From Auricularia sp. M13 (taxonomy: Eukaryota > Basidiomycota > Agaricomycetes > Auriculariales > Auriculariaceae), in contig CM073194.1 of the NCBI GenBank assembly GCA_037042915.1, positions 682,001 to 746,000 of the forward strand: a DNA stretch of 64,000 nucleotides. The letters run 5' to 3'. The translations under genes and the position numbers were made by a program. The notes under the pieces were generated by a model, which searched no databases, was not told the origin of the DNA, and saw nothing but the letters and a program-made list of their open reading frames with translations. Numbering within the stretch: the first letter of the stretch is position 1; the number at the start of each line of letters is the position of its first letter. Shown here one piece after another: positions 1 through 12,139 of the stretch.

Positions 1-1220
1 GGACTGGCCTGTGGGTACCAGAAGATTGCAAATGTCCTCATGCGGTGCAGGAAGGCGTGAAATCACCCCGATGCAGCACTGGATTGTCGCACCCTTGCGA
101 GCTGGAGGCATCTCGTCTGCGCTGTGATTCCGATGTCGAGCTAGCGCAGCACTCCGACGATTGCCGGCTTCCACGCACATGAGAAATGGCAGAAGCACAT
201 CGCTGTCCAAGACATCTCGCCTGCGTCAACATCGTCGTAGTCCTCGGGATGTGAGCTGCTGCAGGCCAGTCACTACTGACGTGACCCTCCCCCCCTGAGC
301 GTATTGACGCTAGACGCCGGAGGTCGATGATGACCAGGTTAATTATGCCAGCCATGTTGCATTCGTTCACCCAGCATGTGCGGCGGCAAGAGAATGCCCA
401 ATGGGGAAATGGGGAAATGGGGAAAGTGGTGCCAATGTAAATGGACGAACCTCCACGCGCTGCAGTCATGCAAGTCGATTCCGCTCTCCTCGCCGCGACG
501 GACGCGGAATCTGCATTATCCCGCACATCTTCGCCATTGCATACACGTCCACAAGATCTTGTGGCGCACACGGCCACCAGTCCGTTGGCAAGGTCCACCG
601 ACATGCTCGAGCAGAGTGCATGCCACCCGATGACCCGCCAGTTGTCAATTTAGCCATGCTCCATCAGGCTCAGCACAGGAAGTCCGCTCTAACGTCGACC
701 GACCCGTTTTCGCAGTTTAGCATAGCCCCCAAATGCAGGTAATGTGGTCGAAAGCAGCCGCAGGAAGTGCATGCAAGACAGAGGAGGTACAAGAGACAGA
801 GCATTTCATCTGGGCAGAGGCAGCATCTAACTCGATGAGTAGTCTATGAAGCGACTGCTAGACTAGAGCTCGAGGTGACGATCGTCGAACGATAGACGGG
901 GAACGGTCCAGCAGTAGGCATTAGTTGCACGATCTGGCCTTGCAAGTAGGAGAAACCACCCCGAAGGTTATATCTCGGGCACACTTCGCACTGCTAGTAG
1001 CGACCTGTGCGTCGTAGGTTATAAACGGGAACAAGGTACGTTCGGAAGCTTCCCGGGCCATGTCGACTCCGACTCTGAGACGTTCAGTCTTTCTTGCACA
1101 TAGCTTGAAATTTGATCGAAGCTTGATGTTTCAAAGAGGATTCCTGTGACTTCCTATGACTGTAAATCAACCGGTATAGCGACATTACTTACTTACGAAG
1201 TTTGTACAAATTTTAAGTCC
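1..1220. other. No recognisable gene (left edge)
   Basis: I see no coding region here that resembles a known family. The reading frames present lack conserved motifs and consistent splice patterns. The stretch lies just beyond the broken 3' end of the truncated P450, so it may be sequence joined to that gene by a rearrangement. A G-run (cccccc on the plus strand near 290) and several short homopolymers are the only structure seen. Confidence 0.5.
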
Positions 1221-2561
1221 TTAGGAGGCGGTGACTGCCGCTAGCGGCGCTACGATCTGGTATTCGGGCCAGAGGACCATGGCCATGACAAATGAGATCA
1301 ACGTTGCGACTGTCGTGTCTGCGCCACCTGTTTTCGCCGTGAGATTTCTGCGGCTTATCCGCGAACGAAACGATACCTAAGAACGAAACAGCGCACGCGT
1401 CCTTGATAGCCTGCTCACTCACGCTCGGGTCTTCCAGCATAAGCTCCAGGTTCTCGGTGACCATACACGGCCGCGCGACGCCCTCATTCTAGGACAACAT
1501 CGTCACCCGGGAGGTGAGGCTAAGGAGAGAGAAACGCACAATGTCATCCATAGTGCGAGCATAGGGTATTTCAATCATGTCCGTTGGGTACTTGCTCAAA
1601 ACCCGCACACTCTTCGTCCATTGGCCAAAGAACGGTACCCATTCGGGGATGCGCAGAACTAGGGAAATTAAGACGCGCGACATTCCTTGAACGCGTTTCA
1701 GAGACTCACGAAAAGGCAGCTGATCAACGGGAGTGGTGCCTGGTAGCATCACCTGACCAAGAACATCCACGCCTTTCTCGGCGATGTCGATGTAGGGATC
1801 GTTTTCGCTTGCGACGTCGATTCCATACACCACCTTCATTATATTAGCAGCGGCTGACCTAGAATCAAGATATCATCGTGAGAAGGATTGTCTCCGCCCT
1901 GAGGGAACAAGTCTACTCGCCAACGGATGTGTCGTCGGAAGTTATGCGGCGTGCGGAGCAGGTTGCGTGCAAACCCGATGCATGACTGGCGAATGATCCC
2001 GTGCATCTGCGCGGTCGCAGTTGCATAGAATTTCTGATGCACGAGACGACGTCGGACACGCCAAGCCTCATTGTGGCGCATGTTCGCGACGTCCCATGCA
2101 TAGCCAACGCTGTGAACTTCGTCAGACCTGTCAGTCACGTCCTGAAGTCGCACTCACGCATCGGCCATGTAGAATGGAGGACGGTCAGAGTAGATAGCCC
2201 CGCGCTTTTCAAGGAGTTCATTGGCAATCTTGACATCGCTGACGATAACGAATGCTCGATCGAGCATCCTGAGATGCATAATTGGTCCTAAAGAGCGCCC
2301 AGAGAACCACCAGATCAGACACGCGCACCCACGATTGAGCGTTAGCAACAGACCGTATTTCTTCGCCAACTCAACGTATGCAAGGTGGCTATCTACAGCG
2401 GGGATATCGAAGACATTTCCTAGGAGAGGAATACCAGGCGGGCCAGGCGGGAATCGCAACCCAGCCCCGCGGAGCCGGATGGTCGTCCAGAGCGAGCGTG
2501 CGACGATGACAGTTGCTGTCGCAGCCGCAGTGACGAGCGTAAGAGCAAAAGCAGTGCTCAT
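1221..2561 (-). pseudogene. Truncated cytochrome P450 (N-terminal half to I-helix)
   Basis: The N-terminus has a membrane anchor (residues about 1-25) followed by the proline hinge FPPGPPGIPLLGNVFD, typical of microsomal fungal P450 monooxygenases. Spliced exons continue through the mid-region (DPYIDIAEKGVD) to the I-helix oxygen-binding motif GGADTT. Immediately after WPEYQ the similarity to the complete paralogue at 25879-28006 stops, and a stop follows 11 codons later. The K-helix ExxR motif, PERF region and heme-binding cysteine loop are therefore all missing, so the protein could not bind heme. It is most simply a partial duplicate of the downstream P450 or the reverse. Breakpoint near 1256 is seen by comparison; non-function is inferred. 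Confidence 0.85.
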
Positions 2562-2964
2562 GATTCCGCAAGGCTAGGTGGAAAATGTGCGAGCAGCTTG
2601 GATACGAGCTAAATACCCAAATTCGATCAGAGGGAGCAGTTCAGGCGATCCCTGCGCGGCAGATAACCTACTGCGCTAGTATCGATAAACGCACCATGGG
2701 AAACGGCAGCTGGCGAGGATTAAGATTCCGGCAAACGAGCGCCGACCGGTCCGATGAAGAAATATGTCATGTGCCCGCGTCGTGGGACAGACTGTGTGAA
2801 AGTTCTCGGAGCGCCTTCAATGACCGGTGGGTCATTTCTTTCAGCGCGGCAGATGGACGGGCACCGGAGCCCACGATAAGAGAGTAAAGAAAGCTTGGAT
2901 TAACGAGCGAGCGAGGTTAGCTATGTAATTTGTAGCGTTGTACATACGGTCACGAGTATTACTA
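2562..2964. other. Intergenic, P450 fragment to PhyH
   Basis: About 400 bp between the 5' end of the truncated P450 and the 3' end of the PhyH gene, both on the minus strand. It would hold the old P450 promoter. I see only a weak TATTTAG-like box and no gene. Confidence 0.4.
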
Positions 2965-4217
2965 CTAGGCAGATGCGGCTACGGCGCTCGCAGCAATCGC
3001 CATGCTGTTCTGCTGCGCGAGCAACGCCAGACGCTTCTTCTCCTCCTCGAGCATCCGCGCCTGGCGTTTCACCCGTTCGGGCACGATCATCGTCCGCTCG
3101 CCAGTGATGTTGAAGTGGAGCTTCTCGACTCCGAGCGCACGCAGCGTGGTCTTCTCCACTGCGCTGTAGTCCTTCTCATCTGCTCGCGCGAAGCAGAACG
3201 GCTCCTTCAGCGCTACGGGCGGATTAGTAATGACGCGCGGGATGCGCAGGTGGTTCTTGCTGGCGGAATGCAGCATGAGCGGGTGCAGGAGGTAGACGTC
3301 GCCCGGGGAGCCGGTGACCTCGACGAACTCTGAGCATTTCTTCACTTCCTTGAGGTGCTCCCAGCGCGGCGGATCGGGCTTGTCGATGTCATGCGCGGAG
3401 GTAAACGAAAGGCCAGTGGGATACACCCCTTCAGGGTGCTGCGCCAGATAGCACGCGTTCCGCGTGAGCCCGTCAGGGCAGATATACGTCCCGCCTCCGC
3501 GCGCCTGGATTTCTGAGAAGATCGGGATGACAAGAAGAGCTAAGGCGCCCGTTAGTGACCAAGGATGTGCAGAGCAGATTGTCGTCCCACCTTGTTCTGG
3601 CGAATCGAGGAAGTGGACCTGCGTTGATCCAGCCCATGTCAGTCTTCTCGCACAAGGCTCGGATAGCTGAACGACGCACGAAGAAATCCCCATCGAGGTG
3701 CCAATTGTCGAGATTCTTCGGCTCGATTTTCACATTGCCCTCCCATTCCGGCTTGCCGAGGTTGACGATGAACTGGTCGTTCCACGTCGCGGATGCGGGG
3801 TCGATGCGCTCTTCGCCGCCTAGAAGCTCGCATATCGCAGCCCAGGCCTGTTTCAAGCGCGTTTTTAGTCATGTCGAACTAGTGGTGTGATACGCGCCTT
3901 GGGAGCGAAGGTTGCGACGCGCTCGCGTTTATGATCGGGCATATGGATGCGCTCCTCTTTCCATGTGCTGCGGTCGTCCTTATCGTAGCCTAGGCGCTCC
4001 CTGAGCCCACGCTGCCATTCCTCTGCCTTTTCGGGACTGAAGGCTTGTGGGATTTTGACGTAGCCGTGCGCGATGAAGTGCGCGATGTCATCAGCTGCGC
4101 TGGCTCGCTTAGACGATGAAACGGACGCAGGATGAAGAACGTACCTGTTAGCACTGGGTGTGTCTGAGACATAGGAACGTCGGTTTTGAGTACCGTAGCT
4201 GGGCTCTCCTTCATCAT
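2965..4217 (-). CDS. Phytanoyl-CoA dioxygenase-like (PhyH) protein
   Basis: Putative Fe(II)/2-oxoglutarate-dependent oxygenase of the PhyH family, which hydroxylates carbon substrates; the substrate here is unknown. I chose the ATG at 4217 (MMKESPATVL). A first intron near 4145 leads into DDIAHFIAHGYVKIP, the usual family start. The metal-binding HxD is in NWHLDGDFF, which splices into VHFLDSPEQ and then ALLVIPIFSEI across two short introns. The distal histidine and 2OG-binding arginine are in HPLMLHSASKNHLRIPR. The C-terminus is a basic and acidic helical tail (about 60 residues). No signal peptide is seen, so it is probably cytosolic or peroxisomal. It lies tail-to-head behind the P450 fragment and may have belonged to a metabolic cluster, which is only a guess. 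Confidence 0.8.
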
Positions 4218-4416
4218 GCCAGCTGGCAATATAGCAGGCACCGGTTGGCGGACGGTCCTACGGACCGGTTTGCGGCGCCAGTTAGCTGAACGGAGCGCCA
4301 CACAAGCCCTAGTTCAAGGAAGCTGAAGAGAAACAGAGCGTGGAAAGGGATCAAAATCGGGATTTGTTGCGCAATACCGACCTTGATTCGCAAATACAAA
4401 TGAGTAAATATACACT

Positions 4417-4999
4417 TCAAGCTGCAAAGCATCAACATATTTTCCAGAAAGCAAAACAACAAGTCGAAACATACCTCCCAAATAGTCTGCAGCCATCAAT
4501 CTAAGCAGCACGTATGTCAGAACTCGACGGGTGAAAACCTGGAGCTCTACGTACACTTCCAGCGACAGCTCCGGCGGGATCCGCTCCAGGAACTCTGGAA
4601 CGTCATCTTTGGGTCCCGCGGTTGTCACCTGATGCCTAAACATCAAATATTCGATGACCACCTGCAAAACCGCGGCTCTGGGAAGAACTGTCAGATGAAT
4701 AGAGCTTTTGTGGCGAGAGTGCGAACCGATAGTCGAGCTGAACGATATTGCTGAGTGCCTCTGACAGTCCAACTGAAACAGAATTCAACGGCGGTAGGTC
4801 AAATACTGAGATGAGATGATGCGCACTGTTCATATCCAGCATATCTTTGAGTACTATGCTGCCGACCGCCGCTACCCGCGGCAGGAGAAATTCGTAGCCG
4901 TCATTGCTGATAATTTTAACCCACTCTGATTCCTAAGGTTAATGTCAGCGCAAATGGATACCGCGTGGGTAGGGCGCATACATCTGTTTTGGTCGACAT
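4417..4999 (-). CDS. elc1: Elongin-C
   Basis: Small Skp1/BTB-fold adaptor of about 115 residues that binds BC-box proteins, linking them to cullin ubiquitin ligases and to the elongin complex of RNA polymerase II. I read six exons. Exon 1 encodes only MSTKTD (ATG at 4999), and a GTATGC donor follows. Exon 2 gives ESEWVKIISNDGYEFLLPR. Later exons give the block ALSNIVQLDYRAAVLQ, then VVIEYLMFRHQV, then VPEFLERIPPELSLE. The end is VLMAADYLGA followed by a stop at 4417, matching the family's terminal LLMAANFLDC pattern. All junctions keep frame with GT..AG introns. This is a housekeeping gene whose tiny exons are easily missed by automated prediction. It is divergent from the HyuB gene. Confidence 0.88.
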
Positions 5000-5702
5000 A
5001 GTGGAGCAGAACCAAGACGCGTAGCGGAGTTTGAAGCGTTCCTCCCTCCGACCATTGCCAAAGCTTAGAGTCAAGGCTGTCACCGATAGCGCTCGTCTGT
5101 CCTTTTGATTCTTACGCACCGTACCTACCGCTGCTATATCTTACGGCTGTTACACTGGCATCGGCTCAGACCTCTCGCGGTGCCGGGTTAGTGATGGGCT
5201 CTGTTCTCTTATCCTTCTGTCATCGTGGGCTACTTGATATTCTCGGGGCCACTCGTACACTGTGATCTTGCTATATTGAGCTTAAACAAGCTGAAAAAAT
5301 GGTAAAAGTGGCCTACTTCTCCCTTTCAATCCGAAGCAGCAGCCCGCCTGGTCCTCAGAATGTATCAACCGATAACGCGCAGGCTCTATCTGACTACTTG
5401 AAATGCGGCTTTTCTCCCAATGACTCTATACCTCGAGGCTATATCCCATTTTCCCCTGGCGTTTTCGGCTGAAGTCTCATATGTGCAGCAAATTGACTCT
5501 TCCGGACCTCGATTCTCATAGGTATAAATTACGGATACATGCACACGTGGCCGGCGCCTCAAAATGACTCCTTTTTATCCGTGAAGGCCTGTTCTTTTGG
5601 CTCTGTTCTGTTTTGCATGTCCCTGGGATGTGACTGCGGAGTTCGGACCGTGCTTGCGGCTTGTCTTCCGACCATCATCGTCTGCTTTCGAAGACATTTG
5701 AC
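5000..5702. promoter_or_regulatory. Divergent promoter, elongin-C / HyuB
   Basis: About 700 bp separating two divergent start codons. A good TATA box (TATAAAT, 5523-5529) faces the HyuB gene, followed by pyrimidine-rich stretches. No trace of the HyuA half of 5-oxoprolinase is seen in any frame here. Confidence 0.45.
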
Positions 5703-7917
5703 ATGGGCGCAAAGGAGGCAGACCCGATTCTGCTCACGCTGTTTGCGAACCGCTTTATGAGCGTCGCAGAGGCCATGGGGCGCACGTTGCAACAGACCGC
5801 TATCAGCACTAACATCAAGGAACGGCTCGACTTCAGCTGCGCACTCTTCGCGCCCGACGGCGACCTCGTAGCGAACGCGCCTTTCATTCCCATTCACCTC
5901 GGCTCGATGTCCTGGGCCGTAAAGTATCAGATGAAGCTGCATGCTGGGAATATCCATCCCGGCGACGTCTTCATGACCAACTCGCCGCTCGCCGGCGGCA
6001 GCCATCTGCCCGACATTACGCTCATTACACCCGTTTTCGATCCGAATGACGAGAGTAAGATCATATTTTTCACCGCCAGTAGAGGCCACCACGCCGACAT
6101 TGGAGGCATACTTCCTGGTGAGTTAGCCGTTCGCCCGCACACGACGGCGCTAATTGCGTTGTAGGCTCCATGCCGCCAACGTCCACCAGCATTTATGAAG
6201 AGGGCGCGTCCATTGTCTCGTTCAAGATCGTCAAAAAGGGGAATTTTGACCGCGACGGGCTGTATGATCGAATGGTCGTTCGTCCGGCGCAGTATGAAGG
6301 CTCGAGCGGGTGCAGGTGCTTCAGGGATGTCGAGAGCGACCTGCGCGCGGTATGTCTCTCCTCGCTTTTCTTCCTGCCCTTTCTGACACCTGCCACAGCA
6401 AATTGCCGCGAACCACAAGGGAATCCAGCTAATCCATAACAGTTCGTACGCGCAGCCTCCAAGTGGCCTGCTGCTAACTCTTTCGTTGCCCAGTGATCTC
6501 CGACTACAGCCTCGAGACGGTGCAAGAGTACATGTATCACATCCGCTCAAACGCGGAGCAGTCTGTGCGCTCCTTCCTGCGCTCTGTCGCCGAGACGCGC
6601 GGCACGACACTCAAATCCATCGACTACCTCGACGACGGCTCGCCCATTGCGCTGCGCGTCGACATCGACCCCAAGAGCGGCGACGCGAAATTCGACTTCA
6701 CCGGCACTGGGCCTGAAGTGCGGGGCAACCTGAACGCGCCGATATCTGTCGTCCATTCAGCCGTCATATACTGCATGCGCGCTATGTTGAACTCGGACAT
6801 CCCGCTCAACGCTGGCTGTCTGGTGCCTGTCAAAGGCAAGTGCGGCTTTAGCCATGGCTGTGTCCCGCTGACAAACAGTTTACAGTCGTCATCCCGCCCA
6901 ATTCGCTCCTGGCGCCCAGCCCGAGCGCGGCGGTGTGTGGCGGGAACGTGCTGACGAGCCAGCGCATCGTCGATGTCGTCCTGCGTGCGTTCGACGCGTG
7001 CGCCGCGAGCCAGGGGTGTACCAAGTATGTTGCGCGCTCTACGCCCGGAGAAGTCTTCTGATTGTCCACAGCAACCTGACGTTCGGCGCCGGCGGAAAGA
7101 GCGCTGACGGCTCCGTTACAGCTGGCTGGGGCTACTATGAAGTACGTGCCCCAATGAGCGCGATCTCTGTAACGGCTAAGCATACGTGTAGACCATAGCA
7201 GGTGGATCTGGCGCCGGCGAGGGCTGGCACGGCACCAGCGGGGTGCACACGCACATCACCAACACCCGCATCGGCGACGTCGAGATCCTCGAGCGGCGGT
7301 ACCCCGTCATCTTGCACGAGGTACGCAGACAGACGCTTCCGTTCAACACTATCAACTGACGCAGCCTCTAGTTCGGCTTGCGCAAGGGCAGCGGCGGCAA
7401 CGGCAAGTGGCGCGGCGGCGACGGCGTGCGGCGCGAGCTGGAAATCTGCATGCCGATGCGCGTGAGCATCCTGAGTGAGCGCCGCACGCGCGCGCCATAC
7501 GGCCTGCACGGCGGCGCCGACGGCGCGATGGGGCGCAACACGTGGGTCAAGAAGCTGCGCGACGCAGACGGCGACGCCATCCACGCCCCATCTGGCTCTA
7601 CGAACTCCGAAAGCGAGGGGCCCGTGGCGCCGGACCTGCAGAAGCTTGGTAAGACGCCCGACGAGCTCGAGCTGGACGACATCCCCGTGCCCAGCCGCGG
7701 GACGCGCGAGATCAACATCGGCGGCAAGGCGACGCTGTGGATGGGCATGGGCGATCGCCTGGTGATCGAGACGCCCGGCGGCGGTGGGTGGGGCGCCGCA
7801 CCAGACGCCAAGGACGAGGGACTGGTGAGCGAGAGCGTGCAGGTCGGAGATGGGCGGATTACTTGGGAGCCCCGTGGGAGCGTGGCCGAGCGCGAGCGGG
7901 CGCAGGCTGGGTTCTGA
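5703..7917 (+). CDS. HyuB-type half of 5-oxoprolinase/hydantoinase B
   Basis: Matches the HyuB (hydantoinase B/oxoprolinase) half of the ATP-dependent 5-oxoprolinase family, which opens 5-oxoproline or related cyclic amides. The ATG at 5703 ([14 protein letters not shown]) is followed by the family blocks [44 protein letters not shown] and [15 protein letters not shown]. Spliced exons carry [47 protein letters not shown] and the C-terminal [10 protein letters not shown]. Fungal 5-oxoprolinases are normally single chains of roughly 1,300 residues with HyuA before HyuB. Here only HyuB is present, with its own TATA box. It could be a partner subunit for a HyuA encoded elsewhere, or an old truncation. 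About six introns; stop at 7917. Confidence 0.82.
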
Positions 7918-8296
7918 TATGTCTGTGCGTCTTTGCTTGTTCTTGTGCCAGCGCTTGTGCTCACGCGAACCTGCACAGACTGTACAGTACCGCGTTGTAT
8001 CTCTAGACCTCTTGTAAAAGGCTAAGAAATCAAGAATTCGCTTTGCACCTGGTGCCTTGGCGGATGTCCGATCCAGAATAGACTTAGGGACCCGAATGGC
8101 GAGGCGGCCTTGGCAACGCTAGTACGCCGGTCGAGGCTGTTTTGCGCGGGATCTTACCCTATTCGATGCAAGATCGAAATCCTCCAAGCACCTTGTCCGT
8201 GCTTTATATGGGGCGCGACCGTCGCCGTCGCCTGCTAACGGACTGCCCGCGTAATCCACCCACTCTCCATTCCCTGTCCCTTCAAACCGCCATACA
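7918..8296 (+). promoter_or_regulatory. Intergenic with TATA box for the LysM gene
   Basis: A TATA-like box (TTTATA, 8203-8208) lies about 90 bp before the next start codon. Nothing else is recognised. Confidence 0.45.
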
Positions 8297-9840
8297 ATGT
8301 CACTCCTTACATGGTCTTTCCTCCTCGCTCTGACTGGCACCGCACTCGCATCTCCCGTTCGAAGGGATTGCACGAAGTCGTGGCCGTCGTATCCTGACAC
8401 AAACACGCTCAACACTATTTATGCGATATGCATAGAGCGCAACGTCAACGACAAGGTATGCGCCTTACTTGTCGAGAAGGCTATACTCACATTTGTGAAG
8501 GTGCTCCTCGCGACGTTCGAAACGGCATGGGTAGAAACGCGCGTGTGGCCGCTTGACTGTGGTGGTGCGTCAGCGCGTCTGATTCATCTCGTTTCTTACG
8601 CTCATCCTACCCATAGATCAGGACTCGGTCGGTGTCTTGTGAGCAGCAGCCCATTGCAACTCGCGTCTTACTCAATCTTTGCCTAGCCAGCAGCGCCCGT
8701 CGCAGGGCTGGGGCACAGTGGAGCAATGCTCCGACACGGTCTACGCGACGAACAAGTTCCTTGATCAAGCCATCTGGAACGACAGCCAGTTTCCGAACAT
8801 GACAGCCGGCCAACTCGCGCAGTCTGTACAAATGTGAGTAATGTCTTTATGATGGTTCTTCCAGGCTGATGACCGCGCGAAGCTCTGACTATCCGCTGCG
8901 ATACCAAGAGAACGAGGCGATGGGCATCCAGCTCGTCGCTCTGGCCCGTGCGAACGCCGCTGCTATCGCGTCCTCTTCTTCCTCGTCATCGTCCAGCACC
9001 ACCACTGCGGCAATCACCACCACCGCCACCTCGACATCCTCGCAGGCTGGCACGTCGCAGGCTACCACATCGTCGAGCTCTATCCCCTCGAACGTGCGGA
9101 CCTCGACTACCTCGACATCGTCGCCAACCACAACCAAGCCAACGAGCACTTCAACTCCGGCCAAGACGACTTCGACACCGACCAGCAAGGTACCTTCGCC
9201 GCTTACCTCGGGGACCATCACCAAAGGCTGCGATACATATGCCAAGGGCTCGACGTGCTGTATGTCTTCTACTGGATGCTTCTCACTTGAGCCTGATAGT
9301 TCCGCAGCGGCCATACAGAAGCAGTATTCCGTCTCCCTGGCGCAGCTGCGCTTTTGGAACCCAAAAATCAATAGGTACGCCCTGGTGCCAGCACCTCTCA
9401 CGAGCTATACTGAGTATGCGTCCAGCTCGTGTTCCAATATGAGCGTGCGTCTGGGCGACGAGTTCTCATGGGGACCTCTCCCGCTTATCATTTGTGCTCT
9501 GCAGAAATCTACGTACTACTGCGTGAAGTCTAAGACCGTCGCGCCTCCTTCTAACGTCGCATCGGGCACGATCAAGACTGGTTGCAAGGCGTATACAGTT
9601 GTCAAGTCGGGAATGACGTGCAGTAAGGGTGTTTCTGTCTTCAAGGCTGCGAATTCTCACGAGATTGGACAGCCACTCTTACGTCTAAGAACAACATCAC
9701 CCTCTCCCAGCTGAGGAGCTGGAATACCGCGGTCAACTCGTGAGTGGATAAGCCCTTCAAAACGCAGACTGATCCTCACGATTCGCAGGAAATGCACCAA
9801 CCTACAAGCAAACAAGTCGTACTGCGTTTCTGCAGTTTGA
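8297..9840 (+). CDS. Secreted LysM protein with actinobacterial-like N-domain
   Basis: Starts with a clear signal peptide (MSLLTWSFLLALTGTALA). The first mature domain, assembled over several short introns, contains CDQDSVGVFQQRPSQGWGT, then DTVYATNKFLDQ and TAGQLAQSVQMSDYPLRY. From memory this closely resembles a domain of secreted actinobacterial proteins (DRDSVGLFQQRPSQGWGT type), perhaps lysozyme-like. A Ser/Thr-rich linker of about 80 residues follows, probably O-glycosylated. Then come two LysM-like modules: GCDTYAKGSTC...LAQLRFWNPKIN, and GCKAYTVVKSGMTC with a final exon ending in SKNNITLSQL and NKSYCVSAV. LysM modules bind chitin or peptidoglycan. The product is probably extracellular and may bind or cut bacterial or fungal walls; enzymatic activity is inference only. 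Confidence 0.8.
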
Positions 9841-10246
9841 ACCGCTCGCTTCGCTAGTAATGACGCACTGTGGGATTTTGGTCGAGTACATATTTTAACA
9901 TCGTCTTATATAGTCTCACTGGTCATTACCCTGTATCAACGCTCCGGATGCAATGCAATCTTCTCAAGGGGACTACCACGGCTGACAGAGCTCACAGGTG
10001 GGAGTGTTACAACCGTGTGAATCACATATGGAACATTACTCATTCTCAAGCCTCGAATCCAAGATTTCAGTCTCGCCTGAGCCCAGCTTACATCTCAACG
10101 GCTTAGCTGCGGGAAGGGCGGGAGGGTCCCGATCGTGACTGGCTGCGTCTCGGAGTGCGCATACTCTTGGTCCTGATCAAAATCGTCGTCCCGTATATAA
10201 GGTGGATGCCTCCACTACAGACGTCTTCGTATCATCCATTCTCGCA
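9841..10246 (+). promoter_or_regulatory. Intergenic with TATA box for the 3-TM gene
   Basis: A strong TATA box (TATATAA, 10194-10200) lies 47 bp before the next ATG. The rest, about 350 bp, shows no gene. Confidence 0.5.
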
Positions 10247-11471
10247 ATGTCGGCTCCGTCTCTTCGCACATTGCCCACTCTCACCTACTCTGCTGCTCCG
10301 GCTGGTTCGGGCACACCGTCTACCCCTAAAACGCCGCATATACCCTTCCCTGCGCCCGTCTATCGCAAGCCGATGTTCGAGGACATTAGCAGGGAGGAGT
10401 TCCTGGCTTTCCAGAGCACGGCTTACGGGCCCATGTACGACTGCGACCCGGACTCTTACTACACAATCCGCACGCCAAGCGTTTGGCTCATCAGGTTCAC
10501 CATTATGGTACGTCCTTTGATATCATGCTTTATGAAACATCCCACTGACAGTGTTATAGTTCCTCATACTTCTCTACGCGGGTTGGTCGGTTTGGTTGTA
10601 CTACTACACGAACACCGTGGTGTGGCCCCTCCCTCGACGCTCGCTCAACGCCACCAACGGGCTTATCCATCGTCTCACAATATTGACCAGGGTCCTCATC
10701 GCGCTTCTTGGCTTCGTGTCGCTACTCGCGCCCTTGTTGTTCTTCATGCGCGCCCGCGTACCAGGCCGCCTCCGGAAGATTGGTGCCTTCTCAAGCTGGA
10801 TCGCAGCCAGCTTCGTGTTGTTGGTGCTCCCGCTGGTGATGTACTACATCTTCCTCTGCTCCACGCAGGCTGTGGCGTACCATGAGAGCTGCAACGCCGG
10901 CGAAGAAATCACCGCGTTCTTCGTCGGCTCACCGACCGGGATTAACGCCAACGACACGAGGGCGACGCTCTTCAGGTCGAGCAACCTGACACACCCCATC
11001 GCGACGTACGTACTCGCCAGGACGGGCGCCGGCACCGCCGACTTCAGGCCCATGGGGGGCGAGCTCGATTACTTCCGCGTGTCGTATAACATCAGCGACG
11101 ACCAGGAGTCGATGTCGGCGACTACGCATTTGTCTATGGACGACCTGGGAAGCATGGCCGCCGTCGGAAACCTGAACTATATGTCCATCTCGCCTCTGAA
11201 CGCCACACTGCGCGGCGTTGGCGAGGTTCTGGAACATCCTGTGAACTTCCGCTTGGTCGACAACCCGCCCGTTCTGGACAACGGAACGGTCGAAGGCCTC
11301 GGCACAATTGGGAGGGACGTTGTGCTCCGCAGCCTTGCCACGCACCCTTTGAAGTGCAATAAGCTCAAGTTATGCGCAAAAAGCATCGACGACCCAGTGA
11401 TGCGGGCCAAGGTCTTGATTCCCATGGGTTGGGCTCTATACAAGCACGCTGAGTACTCATTCTCATGCTAG
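10247..11471 (+). CDS. Hypothetical membrane protein, three TM segments
   Basis: No family recognised. The ATG at 10247 begins a cytosolic-looking Pro/Thr-rich region (about 85 residues) and is preceded by a good TATA box. One intron (about 10507-10559) interrupts the first membrane segment, FTIM spliced to FLILLYAGWSVW. Two more hydrophobic helices follow, LIALLGFVSLLAPLLFF and WIAASFVLLVLPLVMYYIF. The remaining roughly 200 residues form a soluble, probably extracytoplasmic domain with several N-glycosylation sequons (NDT, NLT, NIS, NAT) and a few cysteines (HESCNAGEE, KLKLCAKS, final Cys). The layout suggests a plasma-membrane or secretory-pathway protein with a lumenal C-terminal domain. 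Function unknown. Confidence 0.65.
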
Positions 11472-12139
11472 CTGTGTATAGACCCGATTTCCATATGGTG
11501 TATTTATTATGTATTTATCGTGGAACAATCTTTGTTGGAATGTAATCCATTGCAGCCCATTCGGTCAAGCTGTCCGCCATTGCTTTAGATGTTGTCGAGG
11601 CCGTGGGGATCGCAGATTGAACTGGCATGTTATTCGGGAGCAAGTTGCGGAGTTACGGATCGTCTTGGGTCTCTCACTTCCCGACTTCTTTGAGTACGCT
11701 CGCGGTTGTCCCTGACATCCCAGGAACATACACATGGGTCGTCCCCAGACATTATTACTTCTGGCTCAAATCGACCAAACGTTGCTATCCAGCGCCTGCC
11801 AACAATACCTGTCATTGGCCAGCACTTGGTCAGCACTGAACTGCTCTGGCTCGGGCGCTGTACTTGTCATGCATAGTGCTCGGACCCGGTCAGATTTACC
11901 CAGAACCCTTTGGATATAGACCGTGTCACCGTGGTATATATTGTCTTCCAGGGATAAGCATCCTCAGCGCTCTCCGGGCACCAATCGCTCGGGCTCATTC
12001 GGGCACTGCGCCGGCGAGGCTTATTTTGGCACGCTGCAAACATGACGGTAGCTGCACGTGTCCTCCCAGCGACGCTATATAATGAGCTTGGCTGCCATTT
12101 GGCGTGGTGCATACGAACTGAAGCGCGTCGAAGACCAAT
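11472..12139 (+). promoter_or_regulatory. Promoter region of the first GH47 gene
   Basis: A 670-bp gap. TATATAA at 12076-12082 lies about 58 bp upstream of the GH47 start codon. No other gene seen. Confidence 0.5.
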
